Part shown: piece after piece, positions 32,798 through 42,774 of the stretch
Position numbering within the stretch: position 1 is the first letter of the stretch
Layout: every line of letters begins with the position of its first letter
NCBI RefSeq assembly: GCF_001262605.1
Contig: NZ_LGTC01000001.1
Span: 1,289,192-1,353,191, forward strand
Source: Pseudobacteroides cellulosolvens ATCC 35603 = DSM 2933
GTDB taxonomy: Bacteria; Bacillota; Clostridia; Acetivibrionales; DSM-2933
Direction: 5' to 3'
Length of the DNA: 64,000 bases
Made by a program: the position numbers and the translations under genes
Notes under the pieces: model-generated
What the model was told of the DNA's origin: nothing
Seen by the model: the letters and a program-made list of their open reading frames with translations, nothing else
The model's database searches: none

Positions 32798-33607
32798 CTA
32801 TAATTCATTAAAGCTTTCAGTCATTTCTATAAAGTCTTTCTCAGATTTAGCATATAAATTTACCGTAGTCCAGCCGATAAGCTGATAAAAGCTCTTGTTT
32901 GTCTCAACAAGAGTTATCATATATTTATACTTTTCACCATTTTGATTTATATTAACTAGTAATTGTTTCGCCTCATAGCCATTTACCAATGCTACGTCCT
33001 TAATGCTTTCCTCTTCAATTCCTTTATTGAGTTCAGCGTTCTCGCTCTTTACCGCATCAAAATAATCATCTAGTGTAACACTTTCGCCCAATTCACTTTT
33101 ACCCTCACAAATAACAAGAAACCCCTTATTTCTATTCTTGCTTGATAATATCATACTTGCATCCTTATTGGTGGATGAATCAGCTTTTTCCCATTCCTTA
33201 GTAGTTACCAACCGAAATTTGGTATTTACATCTTCCTTTTTCTGCCCTTCAATGGTTATTTTTTTGTTATTTGCATATTTATTATTTATCATGTTTGATA
33301 CAAAAACAAATGAATAAACAGACGTTAAAACAATACCTAATATTGCCAGAATCAAAAAGATTGTCGAAACTTTCTTTCTTTTCTTTTTGGTCGGTGCCGG
33401 TGCCACATATCTATATTTATTTAGAATATCCTCATCAGATTCTTTATATATTTCACTGCAAAATTTATTATATTCGGTTTCAAAATCATCAAATGAGCTT
33501 TCTACTAAGCTGTTATATCTGCTGCCATCAAAAAAATTTTTTTCAGAAGTCTCATGCTTCACTTCATCGCACATTTCGTTTTCATTTGTATAAGTGTCGG
33601 AATCCAT
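32798..33607 (-). CDS. Membrane-anchored hypothetical protein upstream of ppx
   Basis: 269 residues. An acidic cytoplasmic N-terminus (about 1-80) is followed by basic KKKRKKVS and one membrane helix TIFLILAILGIVLTSVYSFV. An extracytoplasmic domain of about 160 residues (TKEWEKADSSTNKDASMILS to YAKSEKDFIEMTESFNEL) completes it. The outer domain resembles PsbP/MOG1-like or DUF4367-like folds in rhythm, but I cannot assign it. The gap to ppx is only 6 bases, so it is the first gene of the polyphosphate operon. Confidence 0.65.
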   Translation of the reverse strand: MDSDTYTNENEMCDEVKHETSEKNFFDGSRYNSLVESSFDDFETEYNKFCSEIYKESDEDILNKYRYVAPAPTKKKRKKVSTIFLILAILGIVLTSVYSFVFVSNMINNKYANNKKITIEGQKKEDVNTKFRLVTTKEWEKADSSTNKDASMILSSKNRNKGFLVICEGKSELGESVTLDDYFDAVKSENAELNKGIEEESIKDVALVNGYEAKQLLVNINQNGEKYKYMITLVETNKSFYQLIGWTTVNLYAKSEKDFIEMTESFNEL

Positions 33608-33778
33608 AATCGTTCCAAGGTACTTTCACCTTGCTCCTCCTTAAATTTATCATAAAAATGTTATCGTCAAATTAGCAAAGATTAATAATAACTTTTAATA
33701 ATCGGTTTGAAAATTGCAATAGATATTATAACAAAATTAGGCACAATTTTCAAGGAATCAGAACATTGGAAACTTCAA

Positions 33779-33807
33779 TTGATATTATGCGTAAATGATT
33801 ATATAAT
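33779..33807 (+). promoter_or_regulatory. Sigma-A promoter of the RiPP precursor gene
   Basis: TTGATA at 33779-33784 and TATAAT at 33802-33807 are separated by exactly 17 bases. It faces the precursor gene starting at 33912. Transcription should begin near 33814, leaving about 100 nt of leader. The remainder of the intergenic region 33608-33778 shows no clear feature apart from AT-rich sequence. Confidence 0.75.
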
Positions 33808-33911
33808 GGTTCTGTAACCCATTTATTACATATTAAAAATTTATTTTACTAAGTTTTTATGGCTGGAATTTGCTATATTCCAAAATATTCATGTATGGGA
33901 GGGGATTTTTA

Positions 33912-34190
33912 ATGGATAAAGATTTAAAACCAAAAGTTGAATTGACAGACGAAGAACTTATGGATATGGTAGGCGGTTTTGATGTTGCTGCCGACGAAAC
34001 TATAAGTGCCGATACTGTGACAGTTTCAGTTGATAAGTATTATAAACCTTTTATGAAATATGGTATAAAGCCTGTGGCTAAATATGGTGTAAAGCCTGTT
34101 ACCAAATATGGCATTGTGGTAGCAAAATACGGTGTTCAACTTATGTATGGCATTATACCTGATGATCAGTATGGTACTATACTTAAATAG
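33912..34190 (+). CDS. Candidate RiPP precursor with repeated KYG core
   Basis: The ATG at 33912 follows GGGAGGGG by 8 bases. The 92-residue product has an acidic leader-like start with LTDEELMDMVGG (residues 11-22, ending in a double Gly). A spacer follows, then a core built from a short repeat: KYGIKPVA, KYGVKPVT, KYGIVVA, KYGVQL, MYG and DQYG. Tyr-Gly occurs at 50, 58, 66, 73, 79 and 87. It contains no Cys. A leader of this type, a repeated aromatic core and a radical SAM/SPASM gene 92 bases downstream are the standard arrangement for a peptide modified by radical chemistry, such as cyclophane (triceptide-like) crosslinks at Tyr. The modification itself is inference. Confidence 0.75.
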   Translation: MDKDLKPKVELTDEELMDMVGGFDVAADETISADTVTVSVDKYYKPFMKYGIKPVAKYGVKPVTKYGIVVAKYGVQLMYGIIPDDQYGTILK

Positions 34191-34282
34191 TTTTTATGAG
34201 TTTATTTAATTAACTGTATAGCAATTTCCAGCCATATACATAAGGTATTATCATTTACGTATTGACTTTCGGGGGGGATAAT

Positions 34283-35839
34283 ATGGATAATTTGTACAAC
34301 CCTATAACAGCAGTATGGGAAATAACAATGGGCTGCAATATGAGATGCAAACATTGCGGCTCCTCATGTGAAAAACCACTTGAAGGCGAGCTCACTACAG
34401 AAGAAGCACTTAAGCTGTGTGATGATATGAAGGCTTTAGGCTTGCAATGGCTAACACTTTCAGGCGGGGAACCCACAACAAGAAAAGATTGGAACATTAT
34501 TGCCAAAAGACTTAACAGCAATGGTATAATTCCCAATATGATAACAAACGGCTGGCTGATGGATGATGAAATTGCAGCAAAAGCCAAAGATGCCGGAATC
34601 AACACAATAGCCATGAGCCTTGACGGCTTGAAAAAAACTCATGACCATATTAGAAAAGAAGGATCATTTGATAGAATAATGAATTCCTTCGATATAATCA
34701 CTGGTGCAGGAGTTAATTGCTCGGTAATAACAACAATAAACAGTGTTAACATCAATGAACTTGATGAACTGCACAGCATATTGGTAAAAAAGAACGTTGG
34801 CGGCTGGCAGATTCAGCTGGGACTTCCCATGGGCAATATGGCAAATAACAACCAATTGGTATCAACCCCTGAACACATCGACAAAGTCATCGAATTTGCA
34901 TACAGAGCCACAAAAATAGGCGGTGTTGAGATCCAGCTTGCAGACTGCATAGGCTACTTCAACAACAAGGAAATCGAAGTTAGAAAGGCACAATACGGGT
35001 ATGATGAGTATTCCTGGTATGGATGCGGTGCCGGAAAATATAACTTCGGCATACTGCATAACGGAGATATAGTGGGGTGCACTTCCATAAGGAGTAAAGA
35101 CTTTATCGAAGGAAATATTAGAGAAACTTCCATAGTGGATATCTGGAATAATGAAAAGCTTTTTGCATGGAACAGAGAGCTTACAAAAGATAAACTAAAG
35201 GGGCTTTGCAGCAAGTGCATAAATGGCAGCAGATGCCTTGGCGGCTGTGCAAATACAAGACTCACAATGGATGGATCTGTCTATGGTGAAAACAGATACT
35301 GCTCATACAATTATGCAGTAAAAAATGCACAACAGCATTTAGACCAGGTGACAGATATAGATATGCTGCTTAAAAAGGCAAGAAAATTTATCGAGAATAA
35401 AAGCTACCAGCTGGCTGGCATTGTCCTTGAAAAGGTTATTGATGCACAAAATAACAATTGTGAAGCATTATCACACTATGGATTTGTATCATTTATGCTT
35501 GGAAATTATAATGATGCCTTAAAATCCAATGAAAAGCTTTTAACAATTAATCCATTGGACGCGTATGCGTTAAAGGGATATGGCCTTACGACAGCAAAGC
35601 TTGGGAATATTGAAGATGGTATCAATTATCTTCTTAAGGCTATTGAAAATTCAGATGAAAGATTTTTAGATCCATATCATGATCTGGCGGTGTTGTATTA
35701 TGAGACTGGAAGAATAAATGATGCAATAAATATTCTTGAAAAGGGCAGATGCATATCTCAAAGCTTTAAAGATGAAACAGAAGATTTTTACATTATTTTA
35801 AATGACGCTAACCCAAAAGATAATAATTTAGAAACCTAA
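34283..35839 (+). CDS. Radical SAM/SPASM peptide maturase with C-terminal TPR domain
   Basis: The ATG at 34283 follows a G-rich ribosome binding site (GGGGGGGAT). The product has 518 residues. The radical SAM motif is MGCNMRCKHC (CxxxCxxC, about residues 14-21), with SGGEPTTRKDW as the SAM-binding GGE motif. The SPASM region has cysteines at CGAGKYN, VGCTSIR and CSKCINGSRCLGGC (about 255-335) and would bind auxiliary FeS clusters. From about residue 375 to the end TPR-like helices follow (YQLAGIVLEKVIDAQNNNCE, YNDALKSNEKLLTINPLDAY). The TPR tail could bind the precursor leader. It is co-directional with the precursor gene. Confidence 0.9.
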   Translation: MDNLYNPITAVWEITMGCNMRCKHCGSSCEKPLEGELTTEEALKLCDDMKALGLQWLTLSGGEPTTRKDWNIIAKRLNSNGIIPNMITNGWLMDDEIAAKAKDAGINTIAMSLDGLKKTHDHIRKEGSFDRIMNSFDIITGAGVNCSVITTINSVNINELDELHSILVKKNVGGWQIQLGLPMGNMANNNQLVSTPEHIDKVIEFAYRATKIGGVEIQLADCIGYFNNKEIEVRKAQYGYDEYSWYGCGAGKYNFGILHNGDIVGCTSIRSKDFIEGNIRETSIVDIWNNEKLFAWNRELTKDKLKGLCSKCINGSRCLGGCANTRLTMDGSVYGENRYCSYNYAVKNAQQHLDQVTDIDMLLKKARKFIENKSYQLAGIVLEKVIDAQNNNCEALSHYGFVSFMLGNYNDALKSNEKLLTINPLDAYALKGYGLTTAKLGNIEDGINYLLKAIENSDERFLDPYHDLAVLYYETGRINDAINILEKGRCISQSFKDETEDFYIILNDANPKDNNLET

Positions 35840-35856
35840 ATAATAGGAGGTATTAA

Positions 35857-38073
35857 GTGTATATGAGAACTATAAAGAGAAAGTCCATGACATCAGTTTT
35901 ATTGGTGTTAATACTCGTTTTATCAACGGTTTTTACATCTTCGGTTATAGAAGCAGCACAGGGTTTTAAAATTACCGGATATGTAAAAACAGATGTAACT
36001 TCAACACAAGCAGTATTGGAAGGAATTAAAGTGGAATTGGGATCGGGATATTTAGCTACTACAAATCAAAGCGGATATTTTGAACTTAACGGAGTTGCTT
36101 CCGGATCATACACAATGAAAATTTCCAAACCCGGTTTTCTTAAGAGATCAACAACATTTAATGTATCATCAGATGTAAAGGTATCTATTGAGACCAGTCC
36201 GGTTTTATTATGGGCTGGAGACTTTAATCTTGATGACAGCGTAAATATGTCGGATGTCATTGAAGTATCAAAAGCCTTTAATTCAAGAACTGGTGATTCT
36301 AAGTACAATTCAATCTGCGACATTGATAAGGATGGATCAATAAACATGAGTGAAGCAATATACATCGCAACAAGATTTAATAAAACAAGTGCGGACTACC
36401 CGGCAATTACTCCGGAATTTTTACCTACTCAGCCAGCAAGCACACCAACTCCTACAAGCACCCCCAAACCTACTTTGCCTCAGGTATCGATACCTGCCAA
36501 TCTGCAGGTTAACAACAATATCCGTCTAAACTCAATCGGATATCTGCCTGATCAAGATAAGATTGCAACCATAGCAGTATCAGCCTCAAACTTTTACATA
36601 GTTAAGACTGGAGGAGCTGTGGTATTTGCAGGTACCGCAAAGCCTATGACAGATAGTGACTCAAGACAGCAGGTATGGCTTGCAGATTTTTCAGGCCTGA
36701 CAGATCCCGGAACATATTACCTGGCTATTCCAAGCATCGGCAAAAGCGTTGATTTTAAGATAGCTGAAGACCTTTACAATGATCCATTTAAAACTGTTAT
36801 GATGGGACTTTACCTTATGAGATGCGGCACCAGCGTATCTGCTACTTATAATGGTCAAACATTCTCACATGGTGCCTGCCATACAAATGACGGTACCCTA
36901 GACTCCAAAATCGGATCAGGTCGAAAGGATGGTACCGGCGGTTGGCATGATGCAGGTGATTACAACAAGTACATCGTCAATGCAGGTATATCGGTGGGTT
37001 CAATGGTTCTTGCATGGGAGCAGTTTGGTGACAAATTTAAGAATATGAAGCTTGTAATGCCTGAAAATTCAAATTCAATACCTGATTTTCTCGATGAGAT
37101 TAAATATGAAATGGATTGGGTGCTTAAAATGCAGTATCCCGACAACAGCGGCAAAGTAAGCCATAAGCTTACTACAAAGGCTTTTGGCGGCTTTATACCA
37201 CCAGAACAGGAAAACACAGAAAGATTCTTTACACCTTGGGGCAGTGCAGCAACAGCTGATTTTGTAGCTATGGCAGCTCAGACATCAAGGATATTCAAAC
37301 CTTATGATTCAGCTTATGCAGAAAAATGCCTGCAGGCCGCTAAAAAAAGTTATGATTTCCTGAAGGCAAATCCATCAAATGTTGCTGCTGATTTAAACGG
37401 ATATTCAACAGGCGGATACGGCACAACAGATGACGATGACAGGCTGTGGGCGGCTGTTGAAATGTGGGATACAACAGGTGACAGCACATACCTTACAGAT
37501 TTTGAAAACAGGGCAAAAAATCAAACCAAAAAGGTTGATTTTGACTTTGACTGGAGTAATATTAAGAACCTTGCAATGTATAAATACCTGTTGTCAGAAA
37601 GAACCGGAAAAGACCAGGCTTTATACAATACTATAAAAAATGCACTTATAACACAGGCAAACACTGCAGTGTCAACCAGAAATTCACATGGTTACGGCAG
37701 ACCCCTCGGAACAGAATACTACTGGGGATGCAACGGTTCTGTTGCAAGACAGACAATGCTCCTTCAGGTTGCAAACATATTATCACCTAACAAAGACTAT
37801 GTGAATACTGCATTAGATGCTATAGGACACTTGTTTGGAAGAAATCAGTATGGCCGTTCCTATGTGACAGGAATGGGTGTAAATCCTCCAATGAACCCAC
37901 ATGACAGAAGGTCAGGCGGAGACAATATCAAGGATCCTTGGCCAGGTTGCCTTGTCGGCGGAAGACATGTTGACAGACAATGGACTGATGATCAGGAAGA
38001 TTATTACACAAATGAAATTGCGATAAACTGGAGTACAGCTCTGATTTATGCACTTGCAGGTTTTACAAAATAA
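35857..38073 (+). CDS. Secreted GH9 endoglucanase with N-terminal dockerin
   Basis: 738 residues. A signal peptide (about 1-33) precedes a carboxypeptidase-regulatory-like domain (about 35-115) and a type I dockerin (about 118-180). Its repeats are GDFNLDDSVNMSDVIEVSKA and DIDKDGSINMSEAIYIATRF. A Thr/Pro linker (about 195-215) and a CelD_N-type Ig domain (about 220-310) follow, then the GH9 (alpha/alpha)6 barrel. Catalytic landmarks are GGWHDAGDYNKY (nucleophile/base Asp), NPHDRRS (His) and NEIAINWS (acid Glu). It hydrolyses internal beta-1,4-glucan bonds. The frame and ends are complete. It starts 17 bases after the radical SAM gene, but GGAGG and function suggest a separate unit. Confidence 0.95.
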   Translation: MYMRTIKRKSMTSVLLVLILVLSTVFTSSVIEAAQGFKITGYVKTDVTSTQAVLEGIKVELGSGYLATTNQSGYFELNGVASGSYTMKISKPGFLKRSTTFNVSSDVKVSIETSPVLLWAGDFNLDDSVNMSDVIEVSKAFNSRTGDSKYNSICDIDKDGSINMSEAIYIATRFNKTSADYPAITPEFLPTQPASTPTPTSTPKPTLPQVSIPANLQVNNNIRLNSIGYLPDQDKIATIAVSASNFYIVKTGGAVVFAGTAKPMTDSDSRQQVWLADFSGLTDPGTYYLAIPSIGKSVDFKIAEDLYNDPFKTVMMGLYLMRCGTSVSATYNGQTFSHGACHTNDGTLDSKIGSGRKDGTGGWHDAGDYNKYIVNAGISVGSMVLAWEQFGDKFKNMKLVMPENSNSIPDFLDEIKYEMDWVLKMQYPDNSGKVSHKLTTKAFGGFIPPEQENTERFFTPWGSAATADFVAMAAQTSRIFKPYDSAYAEKCLQAAKKSYDFLKANPSNVAADLNGYSTGGYGTTDDDDRLWAAVEMWDTTGDSTYLTDFENRAKNQTKKVDFDFDWSNIKNLAMYKYLLSERTGKDQALYNTIKNALITQANTAVSTRNSHGYGRPLGTEYYWGCNGSVARQTMLLQVANILSPNKDYVNTALDAIGHLFGRNQYGRSYVTGMGVNPPMNPHDRRSGGDNIKDPWPGCLVGGRHVDRQWTDDQEDYYTNEIAINWSTALIYALAGFTK

Positions 38074-38088
38074 TAACTCATGTTATTG

Positions 38089-38123
38089 AAAAAGGCTGTT
38101 GGATATTTTCCAGCAGCCTTTTT
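38089..38123 (+). terminator. Rho-independent terminator after the GH9 gene
   Basis: Hairpin GGCTGTTGGA/TCCAGCAGCC flanked by A5 and T5, 20 bases after the GH9 stop. Because both sides are A/T-runs it can also serve the convergent kinase gene. Confidence 0.85.
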
Positions 38124-38134
38124 AAGTGTTTAAG

Positions 38135-40882
38135 TTAATCAATATATATGTCGGAAAACTCAATTGCTACTGATTGAGTTATTCTGTTATTGGTTTGATT
38201 TTGTATAACAGGTATACTTTCTGTTTTATTAATAGTTTTTGCATGAAGCGATAATGTAAATGTACTTCCCTGATTAATTTCACTCTCTACGGATACATTC
38301 CCCCCCATTGCACTTATTAGGGATTTTACAAGAGATAACCCAATACCAGTACCTTCAGCCTGCCTCGTTAATGAACTGTCAACCTGACCAAAACGCTCAA
38401 ATATTATGTCCCTTTTATTCTCCGGTATGCCAACCCCCTCATCCTTTACTATTACAAATACTTTATTATCCTTACAAGTTACAAAGACATAAATCGATTT
38501 GCCTTTTGGTGTAAATTTTATAGCGTTTGATAATAGATTTAGTAGTATTCTTTCGTACTTTTCATCATCTATTGCAATTTCTTTAAACTCTATATCGGAA
38601 CTAAATTGAAGATTTATTTCTTTTTGATTTGCAAAAACCTTAACTGATTGAGTAATGGCTTCAGTTAAAAATACAATATCTATGTTTTTATTATAAATTT
38701 TTATGTGTCCTGCGTTATATTTTGTTATATCAAGGAGATTATTCACAAGTCTAATCTGCCTTAATGAGTTTAATCGGATTCTTTGAATATGTTTTTTTAT
38801 ATTATCCGACATTTCTTTGCTGTAAAGTTCGTTTATAGCCTGAACTGCAGCATGAATAACACTAAGGGGCGTTTTAAATTCGTGTGTTATGGTTGTTAGA
38901 AATTCGTCTTTCATTTCTATCACATTTCGAAGAATTTCATTCTTTTCACGTTCAGCCTTTAGAAGCTTGGAGTTTTGACTCTTTAATGTATCTTCATATT
39001 CAATAATTTGAGTAATATCATGGTGTGATACCACTGCTGAAATTAAATTATTCTCACCATCAAAAACAGGAACTGCATTAACCTCTATAATAACATTCCT
39101 ATCAGGATACTTAATTGTGAGTCTTTCATTACTTATTCTTTCACCTCTGATAACTCGTCTTGTCGGTAAGTTTTCTACCGGTATAGGATTATTATCCATG
39201 TCAAAACAATTTAAACCAGTATGAACATTTTCAATTTTAGTATTTGTATTAATATGGGGATAACGTTTTCGAGCTTCTGCATTTGCTAATATAACACTGC
39301 CAGCCTTGTCAAAAATAACAATGGCATCATTCATGTTTTCTATTGTTGCTTCAACAAGTTCTTTTTGCTTTATAATTTCTAGTTCCTTATTGACCAAATC
39401 GGTAATGTTGCGGCAGCATAATATGGACATTACAAAATTCCCGTTTTTATCAAAAATTGGCGTAGCATAGGAATCTATATAAATTTCTAAATCTGATATT
39501 TTTGTAATATATTTGAAATTGCTGATTTTTTCTCCCTTGGATACACGCTTATGCGGCATTTCATCTAAAGGTATCGGGTTATGATCCATATCCAAATACT
39601 GAATTACACCAAAGTTATATTCAAGATTTCCCTTTTCAATAGGCATGAAAAGGAACTTTTTTGCTATATAATCAGCTACAGGATTAGTGGCAATAATGTT
39701 ACCGTCTTTATCTGAAACTATTAAAGAATCAGGAATTGTTTCAAAAACAGTCTCTAATTGATCCTTTTTTTCCTTTATTTCCTGTTCATGTTTATATTTT
39801 TCAGTTATATCACGAAAACAAAATATTGCTGATATTATTTGTCCATCGGCATTATAAATAGGGCTTCCATTAAAGTTGAAGTAAAAAGTATACTCAGGCC
39901 TTTCAACTCTAACCACAACATTTTGAATTTCTTCACCGCTTAATATTTTTGAGCTGGGTATGCCATCTTTTGTAATTTCTATTCCAGTTTGATCATAGTA
40001 TATATAATCCAATACTAAATTACCATGGGCATCTATAATCCCTATTTGATTAGCTATTTTTACTGCATGATCGTTGTAATATTCGTAAGTACCATCTTTA
40101 TTAACTATAAATAAAGCATCATTCATATTTTCAGTGATTAACCTTAACTGTTCTTCTTTATGCTTTAACAATTTATTTTGCTCTTCAATATGTATTCTGT
40201 TTAAAACCCTATCTGTCATATTAATAGAGTTGATGATAATATATTTGACTTTTCCATCCTCCTTCATTGGTACTGCGGAAAAATCCCAATAGGTATTACC
40301 TCTTTCACTATTAAAATGTGCAAATTCTTTGATATATAAAGCCTCACCGGAATTCATCATATCTTTCCAAATTTGTTCCATAGGACTACCGGTAAAGTCC
40401 TTGAGAAAATCACCAACACTTTTTCCGATACAACCTTCCTTATTATTGTATGGTTCTTTGATAAATTCGAAAAATGTTTTATTGGCTCTTAGTAGAGTCA
40501 AATCATCAGCAGAATAAATAGCAACTCCTGATTTATGCAGATATTCAATGTAGGAGAATTTTTCTTCAATTCGAGAATGTGGTTTTTCAATGAAAGTGAT
40601 TAATTCTTTATTATTTTTCGTTGCTTTAGCTATTTCTACCTCTCTCGGATCGATACTCTTTGTAAATATAAAAAGACTCTTAGGAGTATTATTTATTGAA
40701 TCAACATCTATATTCGCCTTTAAAAGATTTTTGAAAACTTGTTCAATATTCTTATTTATTATCTCCATACTGCAATATCCAGATAACTGAAGAAACGAAT
40801 CACTTACATCTATAGCCTCATTCCCACATATCATAATGTAAGGTATTTCATTTAAATTATCTGTATCAAAACTACCGCTCAC
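38135..40882 (-). CDS. Multi-PAS sensor histidine kinase
   Basis: 915 residues, GTG start with GGGGG upstream. Four to five PAS/PAC domains lie in tandem between about residues 10 and 645, each ending in an ITDR..N-type PAC motif. A HisKA H-box follows (DEFLTTITHEFKTPLSVIHA, about 672-690) with phosphorylatable His. HATPase_c then carries the N box LLNLLSNAIKF, G1 VKDEGVGIPENK and G2 EGTGIGLSLVK. There are no transmembrane segments, so it senses a cytoplasmic signal through PAS ligands. No response regulator lies beside it. Confidence 0.9.
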   Translation of the reverse strand: MSGSFDTDNLNEIPYIMICGNEAIDVSDSFLQLSGYCSMEIINKNIEQVFKNLLKANIDVDSINNTPKSLFIFTKSIDPREVEIAKATKNNKELITFIEKPHSRIEEKFSYIEYLHKSGVAIYSADDLTLLRANKTFFEFIKEPYNNKEGCIGKSVGDFLKDFTGSPMEQIWKDMMNSGEALYIKEFAHFNSERGNTYWDFSAVPMKEDGKVKYIIINSINMTDRVLNRIHIEEQNKLLKHKEEQLRLITENMNDALFIVNKDGTYEYYNDHAVKIANQIGIIDAHGNLVLDYIYYDQTGIEITKDGIPSSKILSGEEIQNVVVRVERPEYTFYFNFNGSPIYNADGQIISAIFCFRDITEKYKHEQEIKEKKDQLETVFETIPDSLIVSDKDGNIIATNPVADYIAKKFLFMPIEKGNLEYNFGVIQYLDMDHNPIPLDEMPHKRVSKGEKISNFKYITKISDLEIYIDSYATPIFDKNGNFVMSILCCRNITDLVNKELEIIKQKELVEATIENMNDAIVIFDKAGSVILANAEARKRYPHINTNTKIENVHTGLNCFDMDNNPIPVENLPTRRVIRGERISNERLTIKYPDRNVIIEVNAVPVFDGENNLISAVVSHHDITQIIEYEDTLKSQNSKLLKAEREKNEILRNVIEMKDEFLTTITHEFKTPLSVIHAAVQAINELYSKEMSDNIKKHIQRIRLNSLRQIRLVNNLLDITKYNAGHIKIYNKNIDIVFLTEAITQSVKVFANQKEINLQFSSDIEFKEIAIDDEKYERILLNLLSNAIKFTPKGKSIYVFVTCKDNKVFVIVKDEGVGIPENKRDIIFERFGQVDSSLTRQAEGTGIGLSLVKSLISAMGGNVSVESEINQGSTFTLSLHAKTINKTESIPVIQNQTNNRITQSVAIEFSDIYID

Positions 40883-40996
40883 ATTTAAGCCCCCAATACA
40901 TAAAAATTAGCAAATATATAATTTTAAAGCAATATTGTGGTAATAAGTAGTATTTTACTTTAATTTAGATAAAAAATCCATAATTTTATGACAATT

Positions 40997-41028
40997 AAAA
41001 AAAGGAGCCTTAAATTAAGCCCCTTTCA
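40997..41028 (-). terminator. Rho-independent terminator after miaB
   Basis: The minus strand reads GGGGCTTAA, a TT loop region, TTAAGGCTCC and then seven T residues, about 60 bases after the miaB stop. The stem has one mismatch. Confidence 0.7.
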
Positions 41029-41089
41029 ATTGAATCATTTGATCTGATATCCTCATATATTTTTGTATCAAAATTAATTTATTATTTTG

Positions 41090-42535
41090 TTACCAAGATA
41101 TAACTTCACCCTCTAACGACCAGGTCTGAATGTCTGTAATTTTCACCTTTACCAGCTTTCCAACCAGCTCTTTACTACCTTTAAAGTTAACAATTTTATT
41201 TGTACGTGTTCTTCCGGTGTAGTTCCAGATGCTGTTTTTACTTAAACCTTCAACAAGTATTTCTTCTGTTGTTCCTAAAAGTGTGTCATTTATTTCCTTG
41301 CTGATTTTGTTCTGTACACCTAAAAGTCTTTCAAATCGCGATTTTTTAACTTTCTCACTTACCTGATCTTCACTTTTTGCCGCAGGAGTCCCTGTTCTTC
41401 TTGAATAAAGAAAAGTATATGCAAAATCGAAGCGTACTTTTCTTAAAACATCCAGAGTTTCCTCAAAATCCTCTTCCGTTTCACCGGGATAACCTACTAT
41501 AATATCTGTGGTCAGTGATATACCGGGTATTTTTTCTTTTATCCTGCCAATTAAATTCAAATAATCTTCCTTGGTGTATTTTCTGTTCATTTCACTAAGA
41601 ATCCTGGTACTACCTGCCTGAATGGGAAGATGGAGATGCTCACACACCTTTTTAGAATCCCTCATTGCAAGGATAATATCCTCTGTGAGATCTTTCGGAT
41701 GGGAAGTCATGAACCTTATACGCTCTATCCCCTCTACCTTGTTTATCTCACTAAGAAGCTCTGCAAAGCTTACATTACCGGCAAAATCCTTCCCGTAAGA
41801 ATTCACATTCTGTCCTAATAGTGTTACTTCCATAAAATTATTTTGTCCAAGTTCTGCTATTTCATCCACAATATCTTCAATACTCCTGCTGCGTTCCCTT
41901 CCTCGTACATATGGAACAATACAGTATGAGCAGAAGTTATTGCAGCCATACATAACAGTTACCCAAGCCTTTATTGAATCTTTACGTTCAATTGGCAATC
42001 CCTCGACAATTGAACCTGCCGATTCATCTACATCTATCACTGCCGACCTTGTATTCACGGCCTTATTTAAAAGCTCTGGAAACCTATATAGATTATGGGT
42101 CCCAAATACTATATCAACATGACGGTATTTTTTCTTTATATGCTCAACTACATGGCCCTGCTGCATCATACATCCGCATATGGCAATTATCTTTTCCTGA
42201 TTGTCCATTTTTTGCTTTTTAAGTGCACCTAAATGTCCATAAACCTTTTCTTCTGCATTCTCTCTAACACAACATGTATTAAAGATAATAACATCACTTT
42301 CTTCACTGTTTTTTCCTTCACCGTAGCCCATTTCCGAAAGCATACCCCAAAGCCTTTCAGAGTCGTTTTCATTCATTTGGCAACCAAAAGATTGTAAAAA
42401 TGCCAGCTTTTTTCTTCCTGTTTGCATTTCACATTGAGCATTGGCCTCTTTAATTGAATTCATATATTGGTATTGCTTGGCTATTTCCTCTTCAGAAACA
42501 TGTATTTCCTTTTTGTTTTCAGGGCCTTTATTCAT
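41090..42535 (-). CDS. miaB: tRNA (N6-isopentenyl adenosine-37)-C2 methylthiotransferase
   Basis: 481 residues from the ATG at 42535, which has GGAGGAATAAA directly upstream; the longer frame from 42559 lacks this. The N-terminal UPF0004 domain has cluster cysteines at SFGCQMNENDSE, FNTCCVREN and ICGCMMQ. The radical SAM motif CNNFCSYCIVPYVRG follows (about residues 195-209). A C-terminal TRAM domain (about 415-480) binds tRNA. MiaB transfers a methylthio group to i6A37 of tRNAs reading UNN codons. All key cysteines are present. Confidence 0.95.
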   Translation of the reverse strand: MNKGPENKKEIHVSEEEIAKQYQYMNSIKEANAQCEMQTGRKKLAFLQSFGCQMNENDSERLWGMLSEMGYGEGKNSEESDVIIFNTCCVRENAEEKVYGHLGALKKQKMDNQEKIIAICGCMMQQGHVVEHIKKKYRHVDIVFGTHNLYRFPELLNKAVNTRSAVIDVDESAGSIVEGLPIERKDSIKAWVTVMYGCNNFCSYCIVPYVRGRERSRSIEDIVDEIAELGQNNFMEVTLLGQNVNSYGKDFAGNVSFAELLSEINKVEGIERIRFMTSHPKDLTEDIILAMRDSKKVCEHLHLPIQAGSTRILSEMNRKYTKEDYLNLIGRIKEKIPGISLTTDIIVGYPGETEEDFEETLDVLRKVRFDFAYTFLYSRRTGTPAAKSEDQVSEKVKKSRFERLLGVQNKISKEINDTLLGTTEEILVEGLSKNSIWNYTGRTRTNKIVNFKGSKELVGKLVKVKITDIQTWSLEGEVISW

Positions 42536-42663
42536 TTTATTCCTCCATACTATGAACAAAATCTCTTATACAAGATTGTAGTCTTATTAAATTATTATCA
42601 CCATATTATAGATGTTTTGCAATAACAAAAATGTAAAATGATTATTGAAAACATATAGCACAA

Positions 42664-42691
42664 AAATAGCAGGTTAAAACACCTACTATTT
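42664..42691 (-). terminator. Probable terminator after the ROK kinase gene
   Basis: The minus strand reads AAATAGTAGGT, loop, ACCTGCTATTT with a T5 run, about 85 bases after the ROK stop. The stem is AT-rich with one mismatch. Confidence 0.55.
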
Positions 42692-42774
42692 ATTGTAATA
42701 TTTAAAGTGATAAATCCTTTTTATATATAGTCACTTATTATATAATTCAATTTTTTAAATAATTATACTGTTTG

